64,000 nucleotides of DNA, taken from the NCBI RefSeq assembly GCF_002099425.1, contig NW_018344214.1:3443542-3507541 (forward strand), read 5' to 3'. Source of the DNA: Phascolarctos cinereus. Taxonomy: Eukaryota; Chordata; Mammalia; Diprotodontia; Phascolarctidae. The notes under the pieces were generated by a model. That model was not told the origin of the DNA and did not search any database. It saw nothing but the letters and a program-made list of their open reading frames with translations. This document shows, piece after piece, positions 22,791 through 33,659 of this stretch (its first letter is position 1; each line of letters starts with the position of its first letter). Both the position numbers and the translations under genes were made by a program.

Positions 22791-23285
22791 TTTTCCTTTG
22801 GGGATCTATTTCAGGGAAATGCCTGTCATCTTAAAGGCTTATGTTTAAAATCTGGGCTCTTTGAGATCAATCTTACTTCTCCCCTTCAGGCTCAGCAGTG
22901 ATTGCATTTGGCAGTTGCCCAACTCATTCAGACTTCCTCTCAAAGGTCCCAATAATTCCCCTGATTCAAGAACACATTTAAGAGTGGGGTTGCAAAGTGC
23001 TGAGATATGATACAGGGGACAATGCTTCAGGCAAGATGCTGAGGTGGAACTACTTGGAGTTCAGCTGGAGGAAAGTATCTCCAACTCATTCCCTTCTGCT
23101 TGTTTTGAGGAGACTCTTATGAGTTTCAAAGGGTCCTGAGAGTTTTGGACTTCCTGTCTCCCCACTGTTGTCCTAGCAGCATCCTTGGAACAGTTGACCA
23201 GTGTCTATATCAACAACCAATGCCAAACTGCTTGTGAAGCAAGGTTGTAGATCTGGTGCTCTTTCTGAAATGTCAATGAGGCTCC
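22791..23285. other. Gene-free, unassigned
   Basis: No repeat or coding signal recognised. Confidence 0.4.
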
Positions 23286-23301
23286 AGTCCAAGCTTCTTA
23301 A

Positions 23302-23393
23302 TTTATTGATTTTTAGTTTTCAATATTCACTTCCATAAGATTTTGAGTTCCAAAATTTCTCCTCATTTCTTCTCTTCCCTCCCCCACCCCAAA
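23302..23393 (-). mobile_element. 92-bp retroposed tail of the half-L1 family
   Basis: The reverse complement (…TTTTGGAACTCAAAATCTTA, then TGGAAGTGAATATTGAAAAC and TAAAAATCAATAAA) is the terminal segment of the half-L1s at 12.6 and 59.95 kb. It is flanked by a perfect 16-bp duplication, AGTCCAAGCTTCTTAA (23286-23301 and 23394-23409). This is a genuine target-primed insertion, 5'-truncated to only the tail. Confidence 0.9.
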
Positions 23394-23409
23394 AGTCCAA
23401 GCTTCTTAA

Positions 23410-24639
23410 AACACAATTAGCTGATTATCCTGAGGAAGGTATGAGCAAAGAGTGGCATGAAATCAGAACATGAGAACTTAATGAAGACCAGTTTGAGGAA
23501 TAGCACAGAGACAAGGGGTTCAGGGAGAAGGGCTCTGCGTGGTGGTGGAGATTAGGGAATGGGGGATTGCATTGTTCAGAGGCTCTGTTCTCCCACACAG
23601 CCAATTTTATCAGTTCTGACTTCCATTCTGAAGCTAGAATTTGACTCTTGCCAGAAAGCCAAGGTCTTGATTCCCCAAGTTAGCACATGGTACTATCTGA
23701 AGACCTTAGACCAGACTCTCATCTCCAAGCTGCCCATTGGCCCACCGGAGAGAGGTTCATTCTCCTCAGGGTCTGCTGGACCCAGGCATTGGCTAGTGTA
23801 CTCAATGATAGAACACCTCCCAGGGACTTCCAATAAAAGCAGGATAATCAACATCACAGCCTTGGAGTGCTTCACTGATGCTGGGTGTGGAGCTTCCCCA
23901 CCTTCAGGAAGTGTTCCAGGAGACATGCGTAGGACTGTTGCCATTCAGGGAAGTGTAATCATGTCAGCAGGATGATGGCAGAATAAGTGGCCCTGCAGAG
24001 CCAGGAATGGCCCTGGCATTGCCTGCTTCCCCCTCTCTGGCTGTTCCCCAGCAGTCTTTTGCATTTTTGATTCCATATTTTTGCAGCAGGAAAGAAATAA
24101 GTCTGCAGAGGGACCTTCCATGGACTGGCTGCTGTTAACTATCAGAATAGCAACAGAATGAGCAATCCATTCCTTTCCTGGGCATAGCTCCTTGTACAAA
24201 TCACTGAAAGATATTATAGACTGTCCACATGAATACTTCCAAGCATGAAAAGAAGCTGAAAAGGCCTTCATCTTGTATCTTCAAGCCTCAATTCCCCACT
24301 TACCCATGGAGAACACGATCTGATTGGCTGTTTTGGAAGGCAGAACACATTACAGATCTGGTATCTACATTACTAACAGAAAATGCAAAGTGGCCAGTTA
24401 CCAAAAGTAAACCACTCCAGATTTAATTGCAGTGCACACATGAGGGGCATCTTTCCAAACAGGAAGACCAAAATGGAGCTGGGAGTGAATGAGAAAATGT
24501 CGAGTGGGATACCATTGCCCCTTTCCACAAAGAGGGTCTGGGCCTGGAAATGAGGTAGATGCTTGTTGTTTCTTGATGATGGCACTGAGTAGCCCTGAAG
24601 CCCAAGCTTTGGTCACAAACACGTATGATGCCCAAAATA
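23410..24639. other. Gene-free stretch with overlapping frames on both strands
   Basis: It holds the longest frame outside a recognised repeat (138 codons, plus strand, 23559-23975), with other frames opposite it (23693-23944 and 23945-24271). None has a recognisable domain, and their overlap suggests chance. It could also be an unrecognised old repeat. Confidence 0.4.
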
Positions 24640-24810
24640 TGATGGTGTAGTGGACAGTGCACTGGACTGGGATTCAGGAAGACCTGGGTGCAAGTCATTC
24701 CATGGACACCAGCTATGTGATCCTGTACAAGGCCTTCAACTTCCTTGTGCTTGTGTTTCTTCATTTGTAAAATGAGGAAGTTGGATTTCATGGTGGCTGA
24801 AGTATTTTAT
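24640..24810 (+). mobile_element. MIR-type SINE
   Basis: GTGTAGTGGACAGTGCACTG, GATTCAGGAAGACCTGGGTG, CAGCTATGTGATCCTGTACA and TTCATTTGTAAAATGAGGAA run in SINE order. Confidence 0.8.
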
Positions 24811-24837
24811 AGATCGAACTTTATGTGAGCTTATGCC

Positions 24838-24905
24838 ATAGTTCTAGAGCTGGAAGGGACCTCAGGAACATATTAGCTGTGTTTACAGCTGAAAAAATGC
24901 CAAGG
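24838..24905 (-). mobile_element. SINE scrap (MIR3-like)
   Basis: TAGAGCTGGAAGGGACCTCA followed by a worn GTTTACAGCTGAAAAAATGC segment matches the 'tagaactggaagggaccttagaggtca' family, reverse orientation. Confidence 0.5.
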
Positions 24906-25247
24906 GGAGTGAGCTCGCTGTCCTTGAAGAAGTATGCAAGCACAACTTGGATATTCTAGTAGGTTGTTATGCCTTTTGTGAATGGGTCAGACAAGGTGAC
25001 TGTTGTTGCAACTCTTAGATTCTGTGGTGAAACTGAGATGTTTAAATTTGCCCAAGGTGACCCAGGCAAACAATAGAGATGAGGGATAACACCATTCAAA
25101 TTTGCCCTTTGCTCTACAAAATCTAGAGGATGGTGCTTACTTTTGGGGGCCATGTTGTTGGAAGAAAATTGGTAACTGTTCAAAGAATGATAACCAGGAA
25201 AGTCAAGTCTATTAAATCCAAGGCATGTGAGGATCATGTGAAAGAAA

Positions 25248-25500
25248 TCGTAGTAGCTCACTTTATGCAGCATTTTGACGTTTGCAAGGTGCTTTACAAA
25301 TATTATCTCACTGAAAAGTAGATGCTGTTATTGCCCCCATATTATAGAAACTGCCTCAGCAAACTGAGGGAGATAGAGTCTGTCACCTACCCAGGGTCAC
25401 ACAGCTTGTAAGTATCTGAGGTCACATTTGAACTCGGGTCTTCCTGACTCCAGGCCCAACCCTCTATCCACTGAGGCATCACTTAGCTCTGAGGGAAATT
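25248..25500 (-). mobile_element. MIR SINE, nearly full length
   Basis: CAAGGTGCTTTACAAATATT, ATCTCACTGAAAAG, CTACCCAGGGTCACACAGCT, TTTGAACTCGGGTCTTCCTG and CTCTATCCACTGAGGCATCA give the complete MIR order in reverse. Confidence 0.88.
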
Positions 25501-26289
25501 ATTTTACTATTATATTAATAACTAATTATTAATTTGGGATCCAGGCTTTTCTTCTTTATTCCTACATTTAAGGCCCAGGCCCTATAAAAAGTCAGTCTCT
25601 GAAACACATGACTGATGGTTGAGATTGTTCTAGCCCCCAGTGAACATGCTTTTCATCTTGGGCAGGACCTCACCCAACTAGGAGACCTAACTCCTGTTAT
25701 AACATAAATAGTACCAGTCTAGGTGAGTTCTTACACTGGGAAAAAGTACCCCTCCGTTAGACTGTAAGGTGGTACAGTTCCTGAAGGAGAAAATCAGCCA
25801 GAGTAGTCTAGATGGAGATGGATTCCCCTGTCCAGGTTGCTGAAGGCAGCTGAGTCTCATGATCAAGCCACATTCTTGGCAGGAGGAGCTGAAGACTTCT
25901 AGGCCACCTCTCCATAAATGTCCCCCCAATCAGGGTTGCTTTTCACTTGTCAGGGGCATTCTCTTTTACAGGAGTAATTAAGGATTGCCAGCTCTTCCTT
26001 GGTTTAGTATCTGGTTACTGAGAGAAACCACTAACCACCAATTTATTGATTGCCGGCTAGCCTAATTAATAAATTGATTACTAATTACTGAGAAACTCTG
26101 CATCTCAGAATATTTCTTTCATCACAGCTGCCAAAGAGTGAGTCTGGCTAGGCTGCAGAGGACTTAGTAGGGATGTGCTACCTCTTCCCAAGTATCTGAG
26201 GGGCTGTAATATTGAACAAGGTTATGGTTAATCAGTGTGGCCCCAGAGGGAAGAGCTTGGAGCAATCAGCCATTGAATCGAACCCATAC
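25501..26289. other. Gene-free, unassigned
   Basis: AT-rich with repeated TTAATAAATTGATTA-like words near 26040-26090. No named repeat. Confidence 0.4.
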
Positions 26290-26405
26290 CTGAATGTTCC
26301 TTGTGAGTAGGGATTGTTTCATTATATTTCCTGGTATCCCCAGTGCCTGGCAAAATGTCTGGCACATAGGAAGTACTTAAGAAATACTTGTTAATCAATT
26401 CTTTG
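26290..26405 (+). mobile_element. L2 LINE 3' end
   Basis: TCCTTGTGAGTAGGGATTGT, CCTGGTATCCCCAGTGCCTG and TCTGGCACATAGGAAGTACT, then AAGAAATACTTGTTAATCAA, is the L2 terminus. Confidence 0.8.
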
Positions 26406-26869
26406 AATAAAAAAGAAATTTCTCTACAATATGCCTGGAACACATGGTGACCCAACCTTTGAAGATGTTGCCTGAAGCGTCTTCAAAAGAAGGCTGCCCG
26501 TACATTGTTTGATTATTTGTAAGGGATTGTTGGTCATTCGGAAGTTGAACCTGATGTTTCTAAGGTACTTCATATTCTGAGAATCTGAGATTCTAAGATG
26601 AAACTTGGCTGATGCCACACAGAAAGCATTTGAGTCAAGATTTTAATCTGAAACTTCTAGCTCCAAATCCAATTTGAGAAATATTGAGAAAGAAAGTGCC
26701 AGCCTGATGTTCTTCTCATACTACCTAGTACACCACCTTTTCTGCCTTCAAGTAAGGTGAACCCTGATGCAAGTCAGAGAGTTAATAAGCTACTCAAAGT
26801 TGGATGTACCTATCATCTTCCTTGATCCCATGTAAACACACCCAAGTTGAAATCACAGTTTGCAAAGCT
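26406..26869. other. Gene-free, unassigned
   Basis: Low-complexity AT-rich text with no recognised repeat or coding signal. Confidence 0.35.
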
Positions 26870-27065
26870 CCATAGCATGGGATGTAGAACTGGAAGGAAC
26901 TTTAGCCATTACCCAATTCAATTCCCTCATTTGACAGGTGAGGAAACTGAAGCCCAGAGAGAAGTGACTTATCCAAGGTCGTAGCTGTAGTTAAATGGAA
27001 AATCTGGGATTCGAGGCTAGCCCTTCGCCTTCTGCATCTGTCAATCTCTTCATGCAGTGCACTGC
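26870..27065 (-). mobile_element. MIR3-like SINE
   Basis: TAGAACTGGAAGGAACTTTA, GACAGGTGAGGAAACTGAAG, CCCAGAGAGAAGTGACTTAT and CTGGGATTCGAGGCTAGCCC run as in this reverse-orientation family. Confidence 0.75.
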
Positions 27066-27689
27066 CAAGAGCTGGCCTTATGCAGATACAGTTTGGAGGA
27101 CAATGTGAGTTCATCACATGGGGAGAGATGAGAAGTGCAAGCCAAAACTCTGAATTTTGAATCCTGGGATCAGCCTCTGTTGTGCAACATGCTAGATTTA
27201 TTTTCTATTTCCCCTTTACTAGCCTGTTTTATTTTTTCCTTGAACTGTGCTAGCAGGGCACATATCCAAATTTAACTCAATAGCCCTGACATTTCAAACT
27301 AAGCTGTTGACAAAATTGATACAAACAACAGAATTACAAAGGCCTCTTCACCCTCCTTACTCCTTCCCATATCCAGGCTTTCCTCAAGAAAATTAGGATT
27401 AGCATTTCTGGGTTGAAAAACATTTTCATGATCTTTCATGCACTGTTTTAAATTCCCTTGGGGTCTCTAGACCCTAAAGGCCTAATGACTGTATAGATTA
27501 CGGTCATTAAAAAAACAAATTTGCAAGTCACCCCCATCCCAAACAGGGCCAGTGAAATGCTTTGGAAATGTCGTGTGGTTGTCAATTCACAAATTTAAAG
27601 GTATCAAAAGGAACTTTAGCTACCACCTGTATACATAAGAGCCAATTAAATGGAATATATTTATTAAGCACATACTACATACTGGTACT
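27066..27689. other. Gene-free, unassigned
   Basis: No named repeat or coding signal. Confidence 0.35.
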
Positions 27690-28060
27690 CATGTCCAACC
27701 TCAACACATCCTGGCTGTATGACCCTGATCAAGTCATTAAATCACTCACTGCTTCCAGTTAATTACCTATTGCCATGAATTGCCGAGAAGCTATCCAGCT
27801 GCATTGTTAGATGAAATCCTTTTGCTGGGAGTCCTCCACATCCATGAACTCATAAGTCTGGTAACAACCCCAAAGGGCAAGGCAGAATGGTGGCATGGTA
27901 TAGTGGAGAAAGTGCCAGTTCCAGAGTCAAGAAGGCCTAGGGAGAAGTCTTATTTCTGATACACACCAGCTATGGAGTCACGGTCAGGTTTCTTAGCTTT
28001 TTGATGCCCCACATAACTCACTTACTGAGACCAGAGATAAGTTCCTGATCTTCTGCAGTG
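27690..28060 (+). mobile_element. Two worn MIR-type SINE pieces
   Basis: First piece: CCTGGCTGTATGACCCTGAT, then CAAGTCATTAAATCACTCAC. Second piece: GGTATAGTGGAGAAAGTGCC, AGTTCCAGAGTCAAGAAGGC and CACCAGCTATGGAGTCACGG. Both forward and decayed. Confidence 0.6.
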
Positions 28061-28064
28061 AAGG

Positions 28065-28764
28065 GAGTTTCCATACTAAGAGTTTCCCCAGTTGATGAAA
28101 TCACAGTGAAATGATGCAAAGCAAATAACTTGTTTGTGTCTTTTTTGTTTTTGGTAGAAATACTTCAAGTGCCTCTTTTTTATTGAAAATTCACCATGTT
28201 CTATTGATAATTAGGTGTGCGTTCTCAGGAAATTGCACTTTGGGTTCTCTCTTGACCTTCTTTGCTCTTCAGAGCATATTATTCCACTCATTCCCATGAT
28301 TTCTAGTGAATATCAAATAGTCTTGTGTTCCAATTTCTAATTTCCTTTCCTCTATATTTGAAGGTCTGTCTCCTGGTCACTTTTAGAATCTGTCATTTGT
28401 CATTGGAATTGTTAAATTTAACCATGGTATCTTGGAGATTGAAGCATATTACTTATTTTGAAGTTTATTTTTTATTTACTTTTATATTGGCACTGAGATT
28501 TTTGTGTTCAGAAGTTCCTAACAATCTTCTTTTGTATCATTGCTTGCATTGAAGTGTCCAGATTTTTTAACCTACCATGTTTTCCCGAGAGACCTGTGAT
28601 TTTTCAGTTGTCTTTACATAGCCTGTCTTCAAGATTGATACATTTTGCTTGTAGAAAGATCATATATTCTTTTAACATAATTGCTTCATTTACTTCTCTT
28701 CTTTCAGATTGTCTTTCACTTCTGTTTACTTGCATTCCCACACAATTGTTCTCTCTTTTGTTTC
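28065..28764 (-). mobile_element. Possible ancient LINE remnant
   Basis: The T-rich text with AGAATCTGTCATTTGTCATT and GAATTGTTAAATTTAACCAT resembles reverse-complemented LINE ORF1 sequence. The match is weak and no frame survives. It may be plain AT-rich spacer. Confidence 0.3.
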
Positions 28765-28855
28765 TTGGGAGAGGTTCACCATTGTGGCATTTGAACTCGT
28801 CTTCCTAACTCTAGGCCCAGAGTTGTATCCACTGTGTCACCTAGCTGCCTCTACT
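28765..28855 (-). mobile_element. SINE head fragment, reverse
   Basis: CATTTGAACTCGTCTTCCTA, then ACTCTAGGCCCAGAGTTGTA and TCCACTGTGTCACCTAGCTG, is the tRNA-like head of the common SINE. Confidence 0.72.
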
Positions 28856-28904
28856 TGTTAACAAGTAGCTACTATTCTCCTATATGCTTTTTCTCACCCT
28901 ATTA

Positions 28905-29030
28905 GAATGTAAACTTTTCGAAGACAGGGAATGTATTTGCTTTTGATTCTATGTCTCCAATTCTTACCACATTGTTTGCCTCATCATAAATGCTTAATAA
29001 GTACATATTCATTCATTTGTACTAGAATGA
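28905..29030 (+). mobile_element. L2 LINE 3' end
   Basis: AGAATGTAAACTTTTCGAAG, ACAGGGAATGTATTTGC and CTCATCATAAATGCTTAATA follow the L2 terminus, with a CATTCATTTG remnant at the end. Confidence 0.7.
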
Positions 29031-29039
29031 AGCTGGGAA

Positions 29040-29165
29040 GTAATGAACTTCCCAGAATTGGGCATCTTCAAACAGAGGATAGATGATGATATAGGAGAGA
29101 ATATTTTCTGCAGGTACAGGTTAGATTGAATGGGTACTCCGAGATCCTGTAATTCAGGGACAATA
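29040..29165 (+). mobile_element. CR1/L3 LINE 3' fragment
   Basis: AATTGGGCATCTTCAAACAG, AGGATAGATGATGATATAGG, CAGGTTAGATTGAATGGGTA and CTCCGAGATCCTGTAATTCA match the CR1/L3 3' UTR ('…cttcaagcagaggctggatg… agattctatg'). Confidence 0.6.
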
Positions 29166-29334
29166 CTTAAAGCCTTTCCAGGTTAGTACATGCTGCCTCA
29201 GCTCCAGCTTCTTTGGCATCATCTTTAAGGAGCATGGATTGTCTCCTTGCCACCATGAGGAAGTGGAAAAGGGTTTTAGTGGAGACTATAGTACTGTTCC
29301 TTCACTTCTTATATGCTTAACTTGCAAATGTCAC

Positions 29335-29420
29335 AATCTTTCCCAGAATAGAAGCTCCTTGAGGACAAGAAGAGGGATTTAATATATTTGCTTCTTCCAT
29401 AGAGACTAGCACATACCAGG
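29335..29420 (+). mobile_element. L2 LINE 3' fragment, worn
   Basis: AGAATAGAAGCTCCTTGAGG, then ACAAGAAGAGGGATTTAATA and AGAGACTAGCACATACCAGG, follow L2 3' text. The end is missing. Confidence 0.6.
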
Positions 29421-29644
29421 GTATTGGTGTTTACCTTTATGTAATGGAAGTTTGGACAATAAGAACCCAATCTTTCAAGCTTGCACATTCTGCCCTGCCT
29501 CCTGCTAACCATCCTGGATCCTTGGGAAGCCTGCTTTGAGGAATGTGGAATAGAGAACCCTCCACTTCAGGGAACACTCATATAGGATAGGACTTTTTCC
29601 TACTTACTTACTATGTGGCCAAGAAAAGAGTTTTAATTGGCCAA

Positions 29645-29905
29645 TGGACTGCAGCTAGATGGTGCAGTGGACAGAGTGCCAGAACTGGAGTCAGGAAGAC
29701 TCATCTTCCTGAGTTTAAATCTGGTCTCAGACATTTACTAGCTGTGTGACTCTATGCAAGTCACTTAACTCTGTTTACTTCAGTTTCCTTATCTGTAAAA
29801 TTACCTGAAAAAGTAAATGACAAAATACTCTAGTATCTTTAGAAAGAAACCCCAAATGGGGTCACAAAGAGTCAGACATGACAGAAAATGACAACAAATG
29901 GCCCA
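29645..29905 (+). mobile_element. Marsupial SINE with GGGGTCACAAAGAGTCAGACA tail
   Basis: GCAGCTAGATGGTGCAGTGG, ACAGAGTGCCAGAACTGGAG, TAGCTGTGTGACTCTATGCA, AGTCACTTAACTCTG and the distinct 3' block CCAAATGGGGTCACAAAGAG, then TCAGACATGACAGAAAATGA, are all in order. The same tail family is at 42430-42670. Confidence 0.85.
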
Positions 29906-30036
29906 GAACTGTATGCACATAAAAAAGCATCAGTCAAATAGAAGTTTGAGCCCACACCCACTCTCCTCAGGGACCAAGAGCTAGAGAAAAAAAGTATGTC
30001 CCAGGATGGTAAGGATATTTTTATACTTCAGGGTTT

Positions 30037-30100
30037 TATATATACACATATACACACATTTATATGTATATGTGTGTATATATGTGTATGTGTAAATACA
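30037..30100. repeat. (TATG/TACA)n microsatellite
   Basis: Alternating TATATACACATATACACACA and TATGTGTGTATATATGTGTA units, partly self-complementary. Confidence 0.85.
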
Positions 30101-30154
30101 CCATTACAAAAATTAATAGATGTTAATCGGTCACATTGATAAGTGGGGTGCTAA

Positions 30155-30430
30155 TCAGTCAACCAATAAGCATATATTAAGCACTTACTGTGTTCCATGT
30201 ACTGTGCTAAGTGCTAGGGATATGAAAAGGGCATAAACATGGGTGCTGACCTCAAAGAGCTCACAATCTAAAGAGGAAGACAACACGCAGTTAACTGGGC
30301 ATTTACAAGATTTAGACAGTGCAGCTAGAAGATAATCCTTGAGGAAAGCCTCTAACAATGAGGGCAGGTTGGGCAAGAAACACCTCCTGCAGAAGAAACC
30401 ATATTACCTATATCTTGAAAAAAGTCAGAG
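30155..30430 (+). mobile_element. Unnamed interspersed repeat, 5' part
   Basis: CATATATTAAGCACTTACTG, ACTGTGCTAAGTGCTAGGGA, CCTCAAAGAGCTCACAATCT and AAAGAGGAAGACAACACGCA are its least decayed 5' text in the window. Confidence 0.6.
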
Positions 30431-30479
30431 ACTTCCCATCATGACACCGATAAAAATAAGAGATGCAGCAGTATTTTTC

Positions 30480-31702
30480 AAATGAAGAGAGAAAAAAAAA
30501 ATCTTTAATTGAATGAATATTTGAAATGCCGAGAAACAACAGAACAAAATCAAAAGAATGAAAAAATAGAAGGAAATGTGAAATGTCTCATTGGAAAAAC
30601 AACTGACCTGAAAAAAGAAAAGATTGAGGAAAGAGAATTTAAGAATTATTGGACTACCTTAAAACAATGATTAAAAAAAAAAGCCTAGACATCAGTTTCA
30701 AGAAATTATCAAGGGAAACTGCCTTGATATCCTAGTACCAGAGGAAAAAATAAACATGGAAAAAATCCACTGATCACCTCCTGAAAAAGATCTCAAAATG
30801 AAAATTCCCAAGAACGTTAGAGCCAAATTTCAGAACTCACAGGCCCATGAGAAAATACTTCAAGCAGCTAGAAAGAAAAAATTCAAATACCATGGAGCCA
30901 CATTCAGGATAATACAAGATTTGGCAGCTTCTATCTAAAGGATCAGAGGGTTTGGAACATGATGTTCTAGAGGGCAAAGGAGCTAGGATTACAACTAAGA
31001 ATCACCTACCTAGAGAAACTGAGTATAATTCTTCAGGGGAAAATAGAAATTTAATGAAATAGAGGACTTTTAAATCTTCATGATGAAAACCACAGCTGAA
31101 CCAAAAATTTGAATTTCAAATGGAAGACTCAAAAGAAGCATGAAAAGGTAAACAGGAAAGAGAAAACATAAGAGATTCAATAAGGTTAAACTGTTTATAT
31201 TTTTATATCAGAAGATGATACTTGTAACTCTTAAGAACTCTATCATTATTACGACAGTTAAAAGAGAAGACATAGAGAGGATGTAAAGAGAAGGCACAGA
31301 TGTGAGTTGACTGTGATGGGATGATATCTCAAAAAAAAACAAAATTAAGGGGTGAAAAAGACTGATGTACTGGAAGAAGGGGTAAGGGAAAAGTAGAATG
31401 GGGCAAATTATCTTGCATAGAAGAAACATAATAGAACTGTTACAGTAGAAGGAAAGGTGGAGAGAGGTGGTGGACAGCAGTTGAATTTTACTCTTATCAG
31501 AATTTGCTCAAAGAGAGAATAATATACATATTCAGTTGGGTACAGATATCTATCACATCCTATAGGGAAGTAGGAAAAGAGAGGGATAAGAGAAGGCGAG
31601 AGCTGATAGAAGGGAGAGCAGATTGAGGGAGTGGTAGTCAGAAGCAAAATACTGCTGAGGAGGGACAGGGTAAAAGCTGAGAAGGGGGAGAGAGAGAGAG
31701 AA

Positions 31703-31742
<40 letters not shown>

Positions 31743-32765
31743 AGAGACAGAGAAACAGAGACAGAGACAGAAAGACAAAGAGAAGGATAAACAGGGAAAA
31801 AAATAAAATGGGAGGAAATACACAGTGAGTATGAATGGGATGAATTCACCTATAAAATTGAAGCGGCTAGCAGAATGGATTAAAGACCAGAATCCTACAA
31901 AAAACACATTTGAAGCAGAGATGCACACAGAGTAAAGGTAAGGAGCTGGGATAAAGTGTTTACTCTCTAAATCACTATTGATTAGAAAAACTCATATTGA
32001 AATAACTCTGAGGTACCACCTTACACCTATCAGAGTGGCTAATATGACAGAAAATAAAAATGATATATGTTGAAGGGAATGTGGGAAAATTAGGACACTT
32101 GTGTACTGTTGGTGGAGTTGAGAACTAATCCAACCATTCTTTAGAGAAATTTGGGCCTACCCCCCAAAGGGCTATAAAACTGTGTCTACCCTTTACCAGC
32201 AATATCACTGCTAGGTCTGTATCCCAAGGAGATTACAAAAACAGGGAAAGGACATATTTGTACAAAAATATCTATAGCAGCTCTTTTTGTGGTGGCTAAG
32301 AACTGGAAGTTAAAGGCATACCCATCAATTGGGAATGGCTGAACAGGTTATGGTATGTGATTGTGATGGAATATCATTGGGCTATAAGAAATGATGAATT
32401 CAATGATTTTAGAAAAACATTCAAAGACTTGCATGAAATAATGAAGAGCAAAATGAGCAGAACCAAGAAAATATTGTATGTAGTAACAGCAATATTATTT
32501 TAAGAATGACTTTGAGTGAATAAATTATTTTTACTATTATAAATACCCAAATTAACTATAAAGACATATGAAGAAAGACACTATCTGTTTCCAGAGAAAG
32601 AACTGATAAATGGGAGTATGTATAGAATAATTTTTCCTATGTGTATATATCTAATTTTGTCTAATGGTAACCACCTCATAGATGGGAGGGAGGGAAGAAA
32701 AAAAAAAGAAGAAAAGAAATTTACATGATAATTTTGTTTTATATTTGAAAGGAATAGCAAGTTGT
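30480..32765 (+). mobile_element. Internally deleted L1 (ORF1, start of ORF2, then 3' end)
   Basis: The copy is 5'-truncated inside ORF1. ORF1 text runs to the stop at 31141-31143, followed by the purine-rich spacer and the start of ORF2 (GGATGAATTCACC, then AGAATGGATTAAAGACCAGA near 31870 and GCAGAGATGCACACAGAGTA near 31915). Near 31960 it jumps to the C-terminal region (CTAAATCACTATTGATTAGA) and continues to the 3' UTR. Against the full-length L1 about 3 kb of ORF2 is absent: the rest of the endonuclease, the whole reverse transcriptase and more. No coding capacity remains. Confidence 0.82.
31686..31780. repeat. (GA)n microsatellite
   Basis: Pure GAGA runs with GACAGA variants, grown from the purine-rich L1 spacer in which it lies. 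Confidence 0.93.
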
Positions 32766-32865
32766 GCATAGTAGATTTGCAGCTTTATGGATGATCATCT
32801 TCTTTTTATTTTGCTATATTATGGAAAGGCTTCTTTTATTCCATAAATTAAAAGAAAATTAAAAG

Positions 32866-33345
32866 AAATGAAGAGCACAATTCTTTCAGAAAAAACCTGG
32901 AAAGACTTTTATGAACTGATACAAAGTCAAGTGACCAGAACTAGGGGAATATTGTAAATAGTAGTAGCAATATTGTAGATGATCAGTACAATGATCTGAG
33001 ACAATTCCAAAGAACTCATAATGAAAAATGATACTTATTTACAGAGACAGAACTGATGGAGTCTGAACACAGATCACATTATACTATTTTTCACTTTTCT
33101 TTATTTTTATAGGTTTTTGCCTCTTTTTTTGCAACATGAATGATACAAAAATATGTCTTGCATGATTGCACATGTATAACCTATATCAAATTGCTTACCA
33201 TCTTACGGAGGTGTGAGGTGATGGAGGGATAGAGAAAATTTGGAACTCAAAATTTTTAAAAAAAGAATGTTAAAGTTGTTTTTACGTGGAATTGGGAAAA
33301 TATAAAATTATTTTAAAATAAAAACAAAAAATTAAAATAAAATTT
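32866..33345 (+). mobile_element. Second L1 3' end, in tandem with the previous
   Basis: It begins in the ORF2 C-terminus (CAGAAAAAACCTGGAAAGAC, then GAACTGATACAAAGTCAAGT) and runs through the 3' UTR (TTGCACATGTATAACCTATA, GGAACTCAAAATTTTTAAAA) to an A-rich tail. It repeats text already present at 32400-32765, so it is a separate insertion or duplication. Confidence 0.78.
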
Positions 33346-33659
33346 AATCTGATGATTCATGTGCCATGAAAGTGATCCTGAGTTCTTGAAATCTTTGCCA
33401 ATAAAGCCCAAGCTCTGGTAAATTTTACACCACATGATAAGAGGTCCACACCTTAGATAATATAAAGGACATCTTAACTGGAACTGCATAGCCATTATTA
33501 GGGCACACATTTCAGAATGGGGCTTGAGGCAAGAGCATAGCCAATAGCATCTTAATCCCTGAAGGGCGGACTTACAAGTCTGATGGGGAGATACAACCAA
33601 CCGTATTGTGGGACCTCAACTCCTAAGACACTTGGGAGTTGAGTGTAACTCCAGAGAGA

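Noticed and set aside
23559-24271. Possible host coding exons (138-codon plus frame, 108-codon minus frame)
   Set aside because: Frames overlap on both strands, have no recognisable domain and begin or end without splice context; treated as chance.
29645-29905. tRNA gene
   Set aside because: The box-B-like GTGTGACT text belongs to a tRNA-derived SINE; no cloverleaf with acceptor stem can be drawn.
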